Below are positions 31,111 to 41,639 of a stretch of 64,000 bases of DNA, one piece after another. Each line of letters opens with the position of its first letter. Position 1 is the first letter of the stretch. The notes below the pieces were generated by a model. That model made no database searches, was not told where the DNA came from, and saw nothing but the letters and a program-made list of their open reading frames with translations. The position numbers and the translations under genes are program-made. The DNA comes from Scilla litardierei (taxonomy: Eukaryota > Streptophyta > Magnoliopsida > Asparagales > Asparagaceae), in the NCBI GenBank assembly GCA_030789695.1, contig CM061133.1:99281128-99345127 (forward strand). Direction: 5' to 3'.

Positions 31111-32668
31111 GGGCTAGAGGATATTCATATTGAGACTCCCGACACGACCGGGTCACATGCCGCCTCCATTTCTCAGACTGCCCCTCCACATGTCGAACCA
31201 GAGCCGGTGTTGTTCATTCCATTTGACCCGAAGATAGAGCGTGCCGCCTTACCGATGGCTGTAGGCATAGAGAGGCAAATAGGAGGCAACCGGACGTGGT
31301 AAACACGCAGTGGCTTATGATCGCGCAGTTGGCGGACAGAGCTACACCGAGGATGATGGATGCCAATGCTGGGTGCTTTAGACGACATGGTACGTATAAT
31401 GTAATCATATTTATTGTAATCTTATACATTCATTAAGTATGTTTGGTTTTTCACATGCACAAACCCTCCGTCGAAGGAAGGACGAGGCGGGACGAAAATT
31501 TCGGCCTTGATACTTGGAAATGGGCAGCGGGTCATTATACAGTGGAGCCACAAGCTCTCATTGGCCCATGGTCGGTAAAATTTAATTATTTCCTTATTGT
31601 CCGGTCTAAAAGGTCGAACTTATTCAACCTCTGCCTGACGTGAAAGGATCAGCAGCACGAGTCCTTGGTCACCTGTTGGCAGGAGATCAACGTAAGTTAG
31701 CTACCTTTTAATTTAAGGTTCTTAATAGGTAATTACGTCCTGGACCGCAACCCTGATGCATGTGCCTACTGCATGGATAAGATTCAGTTTGGACTTGTCC
31801 AGTGGCGGAAGGAATTGAAAAAGAAGTACTGGAAACGGTTCACTGAGGACTGGGAGCGGTATTGGCGCCTGGACAACCATGCTGACCCGATGCAGTTCTT
31901 TGGCTATGTTTTCCTGTGGGAGTCTGCTGCTGGGCAGGTATACTTCATATTTTTTAAACACATATTCTATATATGTTTTTTCTGACATATTGTAAAAATA
32001 TATAGAAAATTTCGAAAACGGCCGTCGCCAACCGCAGTGCGCCTCGAGGCTATGAGCATCATGGCGGCTCGAAGAGCTTCAGCAAGATTGGGTACGAGTT
32101 GGCACGTTTGATAAAAATGTTGTAATTAATTTTTGTAACAAATATTTTTTTCCTGAAAGAGTGTCTAAATTTTTTCTTATTGATTTTAGGGCCGCCCGGG
32201 CATCTAGTCTTTGGTGAAGCATACACTTATTAAGGCCCACCCAAAGTACAATGATCCCGAGAAGTTGGCAAAGAATCGTGCGCTGGCGGTTAGTAAAAGA
32301 TTAAGTTTACATTATTATGCAGTTTTATTGCATGGAGTATATAAATCTTTTTCTCTTCTATTCAGGAGGACGTCCACAATGCTGCCGCGGTGGTGAGGGC
32401 ACAGTTCCAGGCAGGCTCGAGTTCCACGGGGCCACTCACTAGGGTTGATGAGGACATGATCATTGTGGATATACTGGGAGGGATGATGAAGAACCGGTAC
32501 CGAATGCGATGCGTGGAGAAGCGTGGCTACGACGAGGACTCGGCTGGTTCTTCTTCACAGCATGAGAGTATCACACAGCCTCCACAGTCTACCGAGTTGC
32601 AGGGCATGGCTCAGGTTCAGGCGACCTTGACACTGGTCGTGGAGGATATGAGGAATCTGAAGGAGTAG
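31099..32668 (+). pseudogene. CACTA second gene (tnpA-like, Ptta/En/Spm transposase family)
   Basis: Several exons separated by short AT-rich introns are recognisable. 31099-31302 is a proline-rich N-terminal part. 31733-31938 carries FGLVQWRKELKKKYWKRF and an aromatic-rich stretch and ends in CAG|GTATAC. 32008-32092 carries ANRSAPRGYEHHGGSKSFS, the hallmark of plant transposases of the Ptta/En/Spm family. 32190-32290 follows, then 32366-32668, which contains an NRYRMRCVEKRGYDEDS stretch and ends at a stop. In En/Spm the equivalent protein binds the subterminal repeats. Some exons contain stops (for example near 32202), so it is probably inactive. Confidence 0.7.
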
Positions 32669-34186
32669 ATTGTATTTTTTCGGTCCTGGGTTGGCCTTAA
32701 TCTAGCAGAGTTGGAGTTTATCAGGCGCATGAGAGTGGCACAGGTAATGATTTCATGTAACAATTCCTTTTATTATATGTGCTATGTGATGATGTGTATG
32801 CGTCCGTCTTAGTCATTAGGTTTATGTTCGTAACACAAGCATGATAAAGAACATTCCTAACAAGTTTTAAGGTTATAAGTGATATTTGGATTTAGATTAT
32901 AAGTCGCTAAGTATGAATTCGTTTATCTCCCCATATAAGTTCTCAAGAGGTCAATGCAGTGGTTTTAAATTGAAATATACGCAGATTTTAGACTATATGG
33001 CTTACGGTTATAGGCGAGATATATATATGTATATATCATATAGATGATATGTGTGTGTGTGTGGGAGGAGGGAGGGGTTGAGTAAAGATAGATAATGACA
33101 TATATATCTTAATCTTAATTATTCCAAACACATCAAAGTTTGGATATACTTAAGTTGTAGACTGGCCGTATCATCCATGAAGTCTATGGGGAGATAAACG
33201 AATTCAAACTCAAAGAGCAGATATCCTTAGGTCGCAGCACTGCTGTTCTATGTAGTGCAATACTGATCCAACAAAGTAATCAACAAATCAAGAATACAAC
33301 CAAAAAATAGATCAAAATTAGATAGATGTGCATGCATTAAGTAAGATATATTGGTTAAATACTACACTGGGATACAAATCAGAATATGGGCTTGTTGGGT
33401 ATGATATTAGTCAAGACAGTTGTACGAAGCATAAAGCTACGGCAACAACTACTGATGCCAAGCCCAACCCCCTAATGCCAGGTTAATACGACGACTACTC
33501 TCAGCCTCTATTACCTCACCTCAACCATACTAATCACCATCGCGACTTGGCACTGCCAGTCACTCACCTCTCCCTCATTGCGGCCGCCACTGAGGTGGTG
33601 ATCGGTGAAATACTAGAGGAGCAGAGGCAAAGAGTGAAGAGGAGCTCTCTCACCAACCCCAGCATGGACAATGATGATTCAGAGGTGGGCGTTGAAATTT
33701 GGTCCCCTGTCATGAGCAAGAAAAAGGTTGGGTAGTATAAGAACTTTACGGAGATATTGCGACGATGGGTTGGATTAGAAGGAAACAGTGTGCAGTAGGG
33801 TTGAGTTTGTAGGTGCAATAACAATAACTTTGGGGTCGAAAATAGCTAGTAGTTGGATGAGATGGACGAGGAGTGGTATGGCAGTAGTATTGTGGTTGCT
33901 GAACTACTAATGGTTCTTCCACCAGACAATGTAATGATGAAGGTGGAGCCTTATGGCTAAGGATACAATAATCCATGGATACTATGCCGGCAAAAGAATG
34001 AGTGCGTTATGGATTTTCATGGAAGATGTAGCCCGAGGAAGAACCAGGCAGCACTATGTCGTCTCGGGTCTAGCATCATTGCATCAGGTACCGTGAATAA
34101 GGTTCTAGCCCATTAACACATCAAAAATTGCGTCCTCGGCCATCCTGCAGATCGATGTCATGTAACTATCTTGATTAACATATCAG
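32669..34186 (+). other. CACTA internal non-coding sequence
   Basis: No gene is recognised. It includes a segment at about 33035-33215 that is the diverged reverse complement of 46770-46880, and a patch of ordinary-composition sequence (33430-33960) with short frames of unknown origin that may be captured host DNA. Confidence 0.45.
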
Positions 34187-34284
34187 TATCGCTGATGCTG
34201 CAGCCGAGAAGGACGAAACCGTGTCGACTTTGATAGAAATGGGTTTTCTTGCTGAGGAGGCATCTGCAGCAATCGATAGCTGCA
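34187..34284 (+). pseudogene. Possible captured UBA-domain exon, DRM-methyltransferase-like
   Basis: A 98-bp stretch flanked by an acceptor (CAG at 34184-34186) and a donor (GTATGT from 34285) encodes a UBA-like helix set with LIEMGFLAEEASAAID. The spacing MGF-x2-EEA-x2-AI is characteristic of UBA domains and most resembles those of plant DRM de novo cytosine methyltransferases. Only this exon is recognisable and no catalytic part is present. Assignment to DRM rather than another UBA protein is uncertain. Exon capture by plant CACTA elements is well known. Confidence 0.4.
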
Positions 34285-34863
34285 GTATGTTACACAAATT
34301 TATTCCCATATAACTGTTATGGTAAGAAAGCATAAGTGAGATGCAATTTTATTCCAGTATACAATTTTTTTTCCCGGGTGGATAAAAAAGCATAACTGTG
34401 ATAAAAAAATTAATTTTAGTTGCTTCGACCAACTCAGCTCCTTGTAGTGCGCTTCGACCAACTCAGCTCCTTCGCAAATCAGCTTCTGTCAAAAGAACAA
34501 ATGTAGAGAAACTTATCAATAATCGAGGCAATAGATCGAGGAAAAAGGCGAGGAGGAAATGGAAAGAAAGATGACGGTAATTGCCTGAGGATTGGACTAA
34601 TCTTGGGATAATAATCCAAAAGTTTATAACAAAAATTAAGATGCATTTAATCAAAATCGAATCAAATTTTCCTTTATTTCTGCATATTCTCTCCAAAAAC
34701 CTTTTCCAAGTTCATCAGGTAATGTTGCATCACGAGGCACAAAGCAAAATTTCAAACACATAACCAAAAAATTAACATCAAAAAAAGAAACACAAAATAT
34801 TCATCAAAAAATATTTTTTAGAGGAATTGAATAGATCAGACTATTGCCTATGACTATTACCTG
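34285..34863 (+). other. CACTA internal non-coding sequence left of the Harbinger insertion
   Basis: AT-rich, no gene recognised. It contains a 22-bp direct duplication starting GCTTCGACCAACTCAGCTCC at about 34421 and 34449. Confidence 0.4.
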
Positions 34864-34866
34864 TGA
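34864..34866. repeat. Target site duplication (left), PIF/Harbinger element
   Basis: The bases tga precede the terminal inverted repeat and match 45643-45645. Harbinger elements duplicate 3 bases, most often TWA; tga is a small deviation. Confidence 0.7.
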
Positions 34867-35225
34867 GAGCAACTCCAACGCGTCGCGATAACTGCATTTT
34901 GGAGAGAAATTTCTCTCCAACGCGTCGGCAAAATGGAGCCAGGGATGTCGATCTTCAACAGTGCCCCTTCAAATTTGAAGGGGCACTATTCACTCCTTCA
35001 AAAATTAAACCCTCATGTATTTACCTTTTTAACCCTTTATTAAATTAAGTATGATTATTTATAACTAAAGTATTTTACAAACCACATTACCAAATTTAAT
35101 AATTTTAGTACCATTGGAAATATCTTAATTATACCTACAAAATAAGACCAATCTTGGATATTTTTCGAGCAAATTTAAAATATGTACAATATAACAAGAA
35201 ATACTTAATACTTAAAAATTAACAT

Positions 35226-35230
35226 TGAAC
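35226..35230. repeat. Target site duplication (left), copia 1
   Basis: The bases tgaac are repeated at 41530-41534, directly after the right LTR. Confidence 0.93.
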
Positions 35231-35419
35231 TGTTGTGAGTTGAGGGAGGCTTTTGGCCTCCCTCCCCTCATCATCTCACCATTACTCCCCACTAACTTAG
35301 TGGGGAGTCCCTTGGACTCCTAAATATTATTCTTAATGAATATATATAGAGCCATGGCTTATGCCATGGCTACTCCTGATTTAGAGATTAGTTTACACTT
35401 CTTCCAATCTCTCTCAACA
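35231..35419 (+). repeat. 5' LTR of copia 1
   Basis: A short LTR largely made of three hairpins: GAGGGAGGC/GCCTCCCTC (35242-35264), ACTCCCCACTAA/TTAGTGGGGAGT (35284-35308) and AGCCATGGC/GCCATGGCT (35350-35371). A TATA-like TATATATA lies at 35341-35348, just before the third hairpin. Confidence 0.93.
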
Positions 35420-37224
35420 CGTTATCAGCACGTTTGTTCTAATTTTTTTGAGCTTTTTCATCCCGTCTCCTACCAAAATCAAAGCCCTACGCGCGAAGGA
35501 ATCTGTTGTTGCGGTAATCCGTTGTGGCGAAGCTTTGCGGGGATTTTTCTTCGGAGCGTATCGGGAGCGAAACTATCTACGGATCTCAATTTTTATGATC
35601 GTCCCTAGATTTTTAATCTAGAGGTAATTTCTATCGATCCCGTAGATAACTACAAACAAATTTTTTTTATCTACGATTTTACATAGCCGATTTTTGGGCT
35701 TGTTTATAAATCTGCTATACTCTTGTACAACATCAAAATTACAACAAATAATAATAATAATAATAATGATGGCCAACAACAAAATTGTCTGAAAGCGAAC
35801 TCTCTAGCAGAAGCAAGGACATGCTAGATTGCTCCCTGCTTAAATGGAAAGCACTGCAGGCTAAAATGGTGGCTTTGGTACTGTAAATAAAAACCCACTC
35901 CCATTCATGCGCTGCATCCAGGATTTCTACTTTTCTTCTGCCTAGAAAGCGATGTATGCATCAAATATCAAAATTCCTGTCGCCCCCTCCCCCCAAGAGG
36001 GGGGGGGGCTCCGTCGATTCGCGCCCCCCGAAGGGGGACCTGACATCCTCCACCCCTCAGCAGCGGGGGGCTCCTTCGCCAAACCCGGGGGGGGGGCATG
36101 GGCCACCACCCCCAAGCGGGGGTGGGTCTGCGATTTGAACTACCCGACGGCTGGGGTATTTTTGGAGTTGAGGGGTCAGACTTAGGTTTGGGGATAATTG
36201 GTTTAAGGGCTATATTCTTTTTAATTTTAACAAATCAGATAGCCTGTTTGTTGGGCCTGCAGCCCATTTGTAACAATGAAAATATATTCTATGGGCAAGC
36301 AGCCCCATTTTGTTTTATAATAAATTTTTTTCTACCAAAATTGGGCCTGAAGCCCAGTAAATCCAATTACAATTTTTAATGTGTCAAATTAGAATTTTGA
36401 ATCTGGGCCCGAAACCCAAATATTAATAACATTTTAATTTGACTTATTGGGCCTGAAGCCAAGTTAATTCAATGGCAATAATTAATTTGTTAATTTTTGG
36501 CAAATGGGCCTGCAGCCCAAATATTAATAATATATTAAAATGATTAATGTTTATGGGCCTGCAGCCCCATTCAAAATATTAATTTATTTTAATCCCTTGT
36601 TATGGGCCTGGCGCCCAGTCCGTCATATTACAAAATTATAACACTCTTGCATTATTATTTATTTATGGAATATTAGGATTTTTTAAAAATATAATTATCT
36701 TAAGGATCCTGCGACCGCTCTGCCGTTAGTCAACTAACCTAACGGTGTATGACGTCTCCCCGTGGTCCGAGAGATTATTATATTTTATAGTCTCTTTTTC
36801 CATATTATATATGCCTGAGTTATATAAACTGCGTAGTTGCTTCTTTTGTGCCTGTAGCATATTATAAACTGCGTGGTTGTTTATATAAGCTAAAATGTGA
36901 TTTTTGGGATCGGCCAATTTGATACCCTTTATATTCCTTGCAATTTTATTTTCTTTTTGAGAGAATTTGTAAGTGAGGATTATATGTATTTATGCCAAAG
37001 ACCGGTGTACCGACAAATGAAGATGGAGTCGAAAATTGGAAAATATAGGGACCCATTCTGGGTTTCCAAATTGTATTTTTCTTTTCTTTATGGACTGTAT
37101 ATTCGGACTTTGGACTTTGTACGTTTTTGGGTATCTGGCCGATCCCCACATTTTACTTATTTTATTTTTAATGCGTGAATTTCAATCTTAATTAATTCAT
37201 GCTTGTTTTAAATTGCATAGATAA
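35420..37224 (+). other. Copia 1 leader: putative primer site, GC-rich hairpins, GGGC...GCCC repeats and a conserved block
   Basis: CGTTATCAGCACG directly after the LTR is shared with copia 2 (CGTTATCAACACC) and is the putative primer site; I could not assign the tRNA. At 35984-36125 are several C-run/G-run hairpins. At 36252-36617 eight copies of TGGGC-loop-GCCCA recur. At 36692-36780 is a block that also occurs in copia 2 and the host copia. Open frames here are not convincing genes. Confidence 0.6.
36252..36617 (+). repeat. Eight GGGC/GCCC hairpin repeats in the copia 1 leader
   Basis: Inverted units TGGGC-CTGCA-GCCCA or -CTGAA- lie at about 36252, 36292, 36342, 36404, 36447, 36505, 36554 and 36603. 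They are separated by 40-62 bases of AT-rich sequence, often ATTAATAA. Some copies have an added or lost C. TGGGCC/GGCCCA is also the plant 'site II' motif bound by TCP factors, so either an RNA hairpin or a DNA site could be the functional unit. Confidence 0.75.
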
Positions 37225-38106
37225 ATGGCAAAATTGGCTAGCGTCGATTTCGAGGTCCTTGATGCTGCAGGAAAAAATTACCTGAGTTGGCGAGTGGACC
37301 TGAAGTTCCACTTGCGTTCGATGGCCCTCCTTGGCTCAATTTTGGCTCCTTCATCGGCCCCAGCAGCGGCCGATGTTTCTGCTACATCTAGCAGCAGCAC
37401 TCCTCCCACTGTCTCCAATGTGGATAAGGCAAAAGCCATTATCTACATTAGGAAACATATAGATCGGACCTTAAAGGCCGAATACCTAATGGTAGAAGAC
37501 CCAAGGGAGCTGTGGACAGCACTGGAGGCACGGTATAAACATCAAATTGATGTAATATTACCTCGTGCCAGTTATGAGTGGGAAAACCTCAGACTTCAAG
37601 ACTATAAGTCCGTCGCTGAGTATAACTCTGCACTTCATAATATCACCTCAAGCTTGAAGTTATGCGGTGAAGAAGTGACAGAGCAACGCATGTTGGAAAA
37701 GACATTTACCTCGTTTCACGAGAAAGATGCAATCCTCTTGCAGCAGTATCGTGAACGCAACTTCACGAAATTATCTAATTTGATCTCTTGCCTCCTTAGG
37801 GCAGAGCATAATCGAGATTTACTGCTCGCCACTCATAATTTACGTCCAGCGGGCACTGCACCTATCCCTGAAGCCCACCACGTTTCTCCCCAGAAGTGGA
37901 AAAACAAGAAGACGACTAAAAATAACAAAGGGAAAGCTGTGATGAAGAGTGGACGAGGAGCAGCACCCCCGTCCAACAACAACAATAAAGGAAAGAGAAT
38001 CTTCTCATGAAAGCGTAAAGACACTGGTCAAGTGTCAATTCCTACGAAGAACTAGGAGGATAAATGCCATAGATGTGGCATGACTGGACATTGGTCCAGA
38101 AACTGT
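37225..38106 (+). pseudogene. gag: Copia 1 gag with CCHC zinc knuckle
   Basis: Start at 37225 (MAKLASVDFEVLDAAGKNYL). A 261-residue copia-type Gag: the GKNYLSW entry, KAKAIIYIRKHID, then LWTALEARY, YNSALHNI, and a basic C-terminus. TGA at 38008-38010 and a TAG soon after interrupt the frame before the nucleic-acid-binding knuckle CHRCGMTGHWSRNC (38065-38106), which follows in the same frame. Gag would form the virus-like particle and package the RNA. Confidence 0.9.
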
Positions 38107-38359
38107 CACACTCCTCGCCGTCTTTAGAAACTATATCAGGTGAGCCAGAAGTCTCTGCCTGCAACAAACTTGGTGGCTGTTCAGCCGCCAACTGTTTTCA
38201 CAGCACAAGACTTCGAGAACGACGACCTGTTCGATTGAGCCCTATCTTTATTTATGCATTTAAAATTACATGTAGCTTCATCTTTAGTTTACTTTTGTAC
38301 GAACTTTTTATTTGAATGTCATTTTACATTTACTTAAATAAAATTTCGTTTTGCTTATA

Positions 38360-41020
38360 GATGAAGTATGTAATATTGTGGACAGTGCCTCGTTGCACTG
38401 GTGTAGCATTAATATTGCTCTCACATACAACGAGACTATAAGATGCAAACTTCTACCCTTAAACATATAGGAATTTTCCAAGTTTCAAGGATATTTCATT
38501 TAAACAAACATAACTTGAAAACCGTGGATAATAAATATTTAATATCAGTATGTAACTCGTCAAGAGGATGGCCAGAAATCCATCTACTTACGATTTAATT
38601 GGACCCCCGTCGGGCCCCTATAATTACAGATATTCATCCTATAGAAAGCTAACTTGACTGAGCACCAGAAGTGCCTTTCATTGCCATAGTTTTTAACTCT
38701 GGCAAAATGGACTTGGTCATCCTGGATCAGCGATGATGGACGCATCATCAAATGAATCCATTGGAGAACATGAAGATTCTTCAAAAGATTGAGTTTCCTT
38801 ATCCCCCTTTGTCGTAAGGGCATACTTTTAGAGAGACCTTCCCTCCAAAAAGTGGGATGAGAGTCTCCTGGCTTCATTGAGAGAATACATGGTGACCTTT
38901 GCGGGCCTATTCACCCCGCAAGTGGCCCATTTTCGGTACTTCATTGTACTGACTGATGCATCTACTAGATGGTCTTATGTGTGCCTTTATATTCACTCGC
39001 AACATAGCTTTCTCAAAGCTTATAATGTGGTGAATTCACTACACTTATCTTTGAAGACTTCTGCCAAGCAACTGGTATTGAAATTGAACATCCTGTAGCA
39101 TGTTCATACTCAGAATGTGTTATCAGAGTCTTTGGTAAAGAGACTCCAATGGATTTCACGTCCATTGTTAGATCCCAGTTGCAAGTTGATGTTTAGGGAC
39201 CAACACACTGCATTCCGCATCGCTTATCACGATACGGCCCGCTTGTGGCCATATCTTATTGCTGATGCCGCTTGCTTATGGTTTACCAACCAAGTCTTGA
39301 TAAATGTGAATTTGATGAGCAAAGTCTCATTGTAATAGGCACGCAGTCTAAAGAAGCCTGAAGTTCTGAGACCATATCATGGGACACAAAAGTCCTAATC
39401 TCGTTATGATCCGCATACTTTTTCTGTGTGAAGATGAGATCCAGAAGATCCTTCACATTCAGACTAAAGTACATCAATTGTCGGATAAATTTACGGACAA
39501 CCAGAAGATTGTTCGTTCACACGTCCCTGCTGCCAACACGCCAGCTAGGATTGACATTCCCAAAGATGGATGCAATCCACCGGCAGCGGAATTGGCTGTA
39601 CCTCAATAGAAAAGAGGACGCCCGCCAGGTTAAAAATATAAAACTTTCCTCGAAAGAGGAAGATTCCTGGATATATTAAAATGATCCATCCATATGATGC
39701 TGAGCTTAGACCAGCAACCTCTCCCCTCCTACTTTCCCCTGCAGAGGAAACAACAGGAGAAAAATCATTATATTACGTACGTACTGGAGAGGTACTGGAC
39801 AGAAATAGCGCAGTCGTCGACGACGGTTTTGCTTTCGCTATTGCCGTTCACGTCGCTGAATACGACGATGACGTCAACCCACTTTTCTATAGCATGAACA
39901 CATAGATGGGCCAAAGTGGGACGAGGCAATAAGAGTAGAGCTGGACTCACTCTTGAAAAGCAAAGTCTTGGGACCAGTAGTCCATACACCTGAATGTGTA
40001 AAACCTGTGGAATATAAGTTGGATTTCATAAGAAATTGAAATGAAGGAAATGTGATCATTTTCCTACTAAAGCCTAAACTTCTCTGAAAAAGCCAATAAA
40101 TGCAGCTCATGGACGTTGTGACTGCATACATATACGACAATATAGATATAGAGATCTATATAAAACTTCCAAAGGGTATACTCTACCCCCAGAGATGAAA
40201 GAGAGACGTAGAAACGTCTTCTCCATAAAGGCTACAAAGATCATTAATTGATCTTAAGCAATATTCTGTCCGTGTATCTTTTTCGAAAGATCGTTGACAG
40301 GATTTGTGATATTCGCCGTACATGTGGTCGACTTAAATCTAATAGGATCTCCTGTAGAGACCACTGAGATATCAGATAGCTTTAAGCATACCTTGGAAAT
40401 GAAAAACCTAGGTATAACAAGGTATTGTCTCGGCTTATATATTTAACACCTTCGTGGTGGAACCCGTTAATATCCTTCATACACCTGGAGTTTATGAAGA
40501 ATGATGTCCATTTGCAACCTATTAAAAATAGATGCTTATTTATGACACCTTCCAGTCGCTGGAAGAGGGGGAGGACATCCTAGGTCCCAAAGAGCCTAGC
40601 TTTAGTGTACTTGTTACACTTCTTTATTTGGCCAACTGCACATGTCTTTGATAGAACGTCTGCAATAAAGTTGTTAACCAGATACAGTGTTGCCCTGGAG
40701 AGCACCACTAGACCAAGGATAATCTGCTTCTGCGCAACTTCCAAGGGTCAAGGAATATATATCGCATATGCAGGTTTAAAGATCATCGCGATGACTAAAA
40801 CACAAAAGGCCGTCCACCTCCTAAATATCTACACATCATCCTCCAATGTCTACATCTTCTGAGAAGCTCATCATCCAAGAAGCAAGTATTGAAAACGCTC
40901 AGTCAGGTCCAGCAGTACCTTGCAGGCACACTGAAGACTAATTCAAAGAATACTTTAGTGGAGTCATCTACCAACTTCGAAGAGCATTCCACTCCAGAGC
41001 GCCACTACTTTCCAATAGTC
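38360..41020 (+). pseudogene. pol: Copia 1 pol remnants: protease, integrase, RT, RNase H
   Basis: Fragments follow the copia order in shifting frames. The protease start (VDSAS, about 38380) is followed by the integrase entry (IERIHGDLCGPI from about 38875, then FRYFIVLTDASTRWS) and the post-integrase linker with VHQLSDKFTDNQ (about 39470). The RT entry follows (SLYYVRTGEVLDRN, about 39765) and then MQLMDVVTAY (about 40100). At the RT active-site region (about 40320) the expected YVDD reads HVVD. RNase H-region similarity is faint after 40600. Many stops make it inactive. Confidence 0.75.
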
Positions 41021-41328
41021 GTTAGATGAGTGAAACTTGTATAGATGAGTGATGACTGTATTTGCTTTCAGAACATGATGGATGTATAGAAAAATAGGAG
41101 ATGATTGTATAGATACATAGGAAATCTGCAAGCCTGAAGCTTGTACAGATCAGGGGGAGTCCCTCGATAGTTGTACTCTTTTCCCTTAAGCTGCTGGGTT
41201 TTCCCACTGGGGTTTCCACAGCTAAGGTTTTAACGAGGCAACCACAGTGGCTCTGGATCCAGAAGTATCCACCCCATCAGCATACTGAATCCTGAAGTAT
41301 TCATATGCTTAACCCAAGGTAATGGAGA
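41021..41328 (+). other. Copia 1 3' untranslated region
   Basis: No gene. The part 41160-41290 (…CCCACTGGGGTTTCC…) is the counterpart of the inverted segment at about 51340-51480 in copia 2, so the 3' regions of the two elements are homologous. Confidence 0.6.
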
Positions 41329-41340
41329 GATGAGGGGGAG
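41329..41340 (+). other. Polypurine tract of copia 1
   Basis: GATGAGGGGGAG abuts the TG of the 3' LTR, as expected for plus-strand priming. Confidence 0.88.
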
Positions 41341-41529
41341 TGTTGTGAGTTGAGGGAGGCTTTTGGCATCCCTCCCCTCATCATCTCACCATTACTCCCC
41401 ACTAACTTGGTGGGGAGTCCCTTGGACTCCTAAATATTATTCTTAATGAATATATATAGAGCCATGGCTTATGCCATGGCTACTCCTGCTTTAAAGATTA
41501 GTTTACACTTCTTCCAATCTCTCTCAACA
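41341..41529 (+). repeat. 3' LTR of copia 1
   Basis: A copy of 35231-35419 with about four substitutions and the three hairpins largely intact. The TSD tgaac follows at 41530-41534. Confidence 0.93.
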
Positions 41530-41639
41530 TGAACCACATTGAAGAATAATATTGATAGATGCAGAATACATTTCATTGATTGCAAATATTACATAATAAA
41601 AATATAAAAATCATTACATTGATAATTTACTAATTATCA

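Larger units (their letters stand above)
35231..41529 (+). mobile_element. Copia 1: Ty1/copia retrotransposon, degenerate
   Basis: Two 189-bp LTRs (35231-35419 and 41341-41529) with TGTTG...CAACA ends, a 5-bp TSD and a polypurine tract GATGAGGGGGAG directly before the 3' LTR. A long structured leader (35420-37224) precedes a largely intact gag. Protease, integrase, RT and RNase H follow in copia order but are riddled with stops. I counted about four differences between the LTRs. Copia 2 belongs to a related family, with similar LTR hairpins, the same post-LTR sequence and the same leader block. Confidence 0.93.

Noticed and set aside
35952..36185. Gly/Pro-rich frames in the copia 1 leader
   Set aside because: They read through C-run/G-run hairpins; no start context or homology, and gag starts far downstream.
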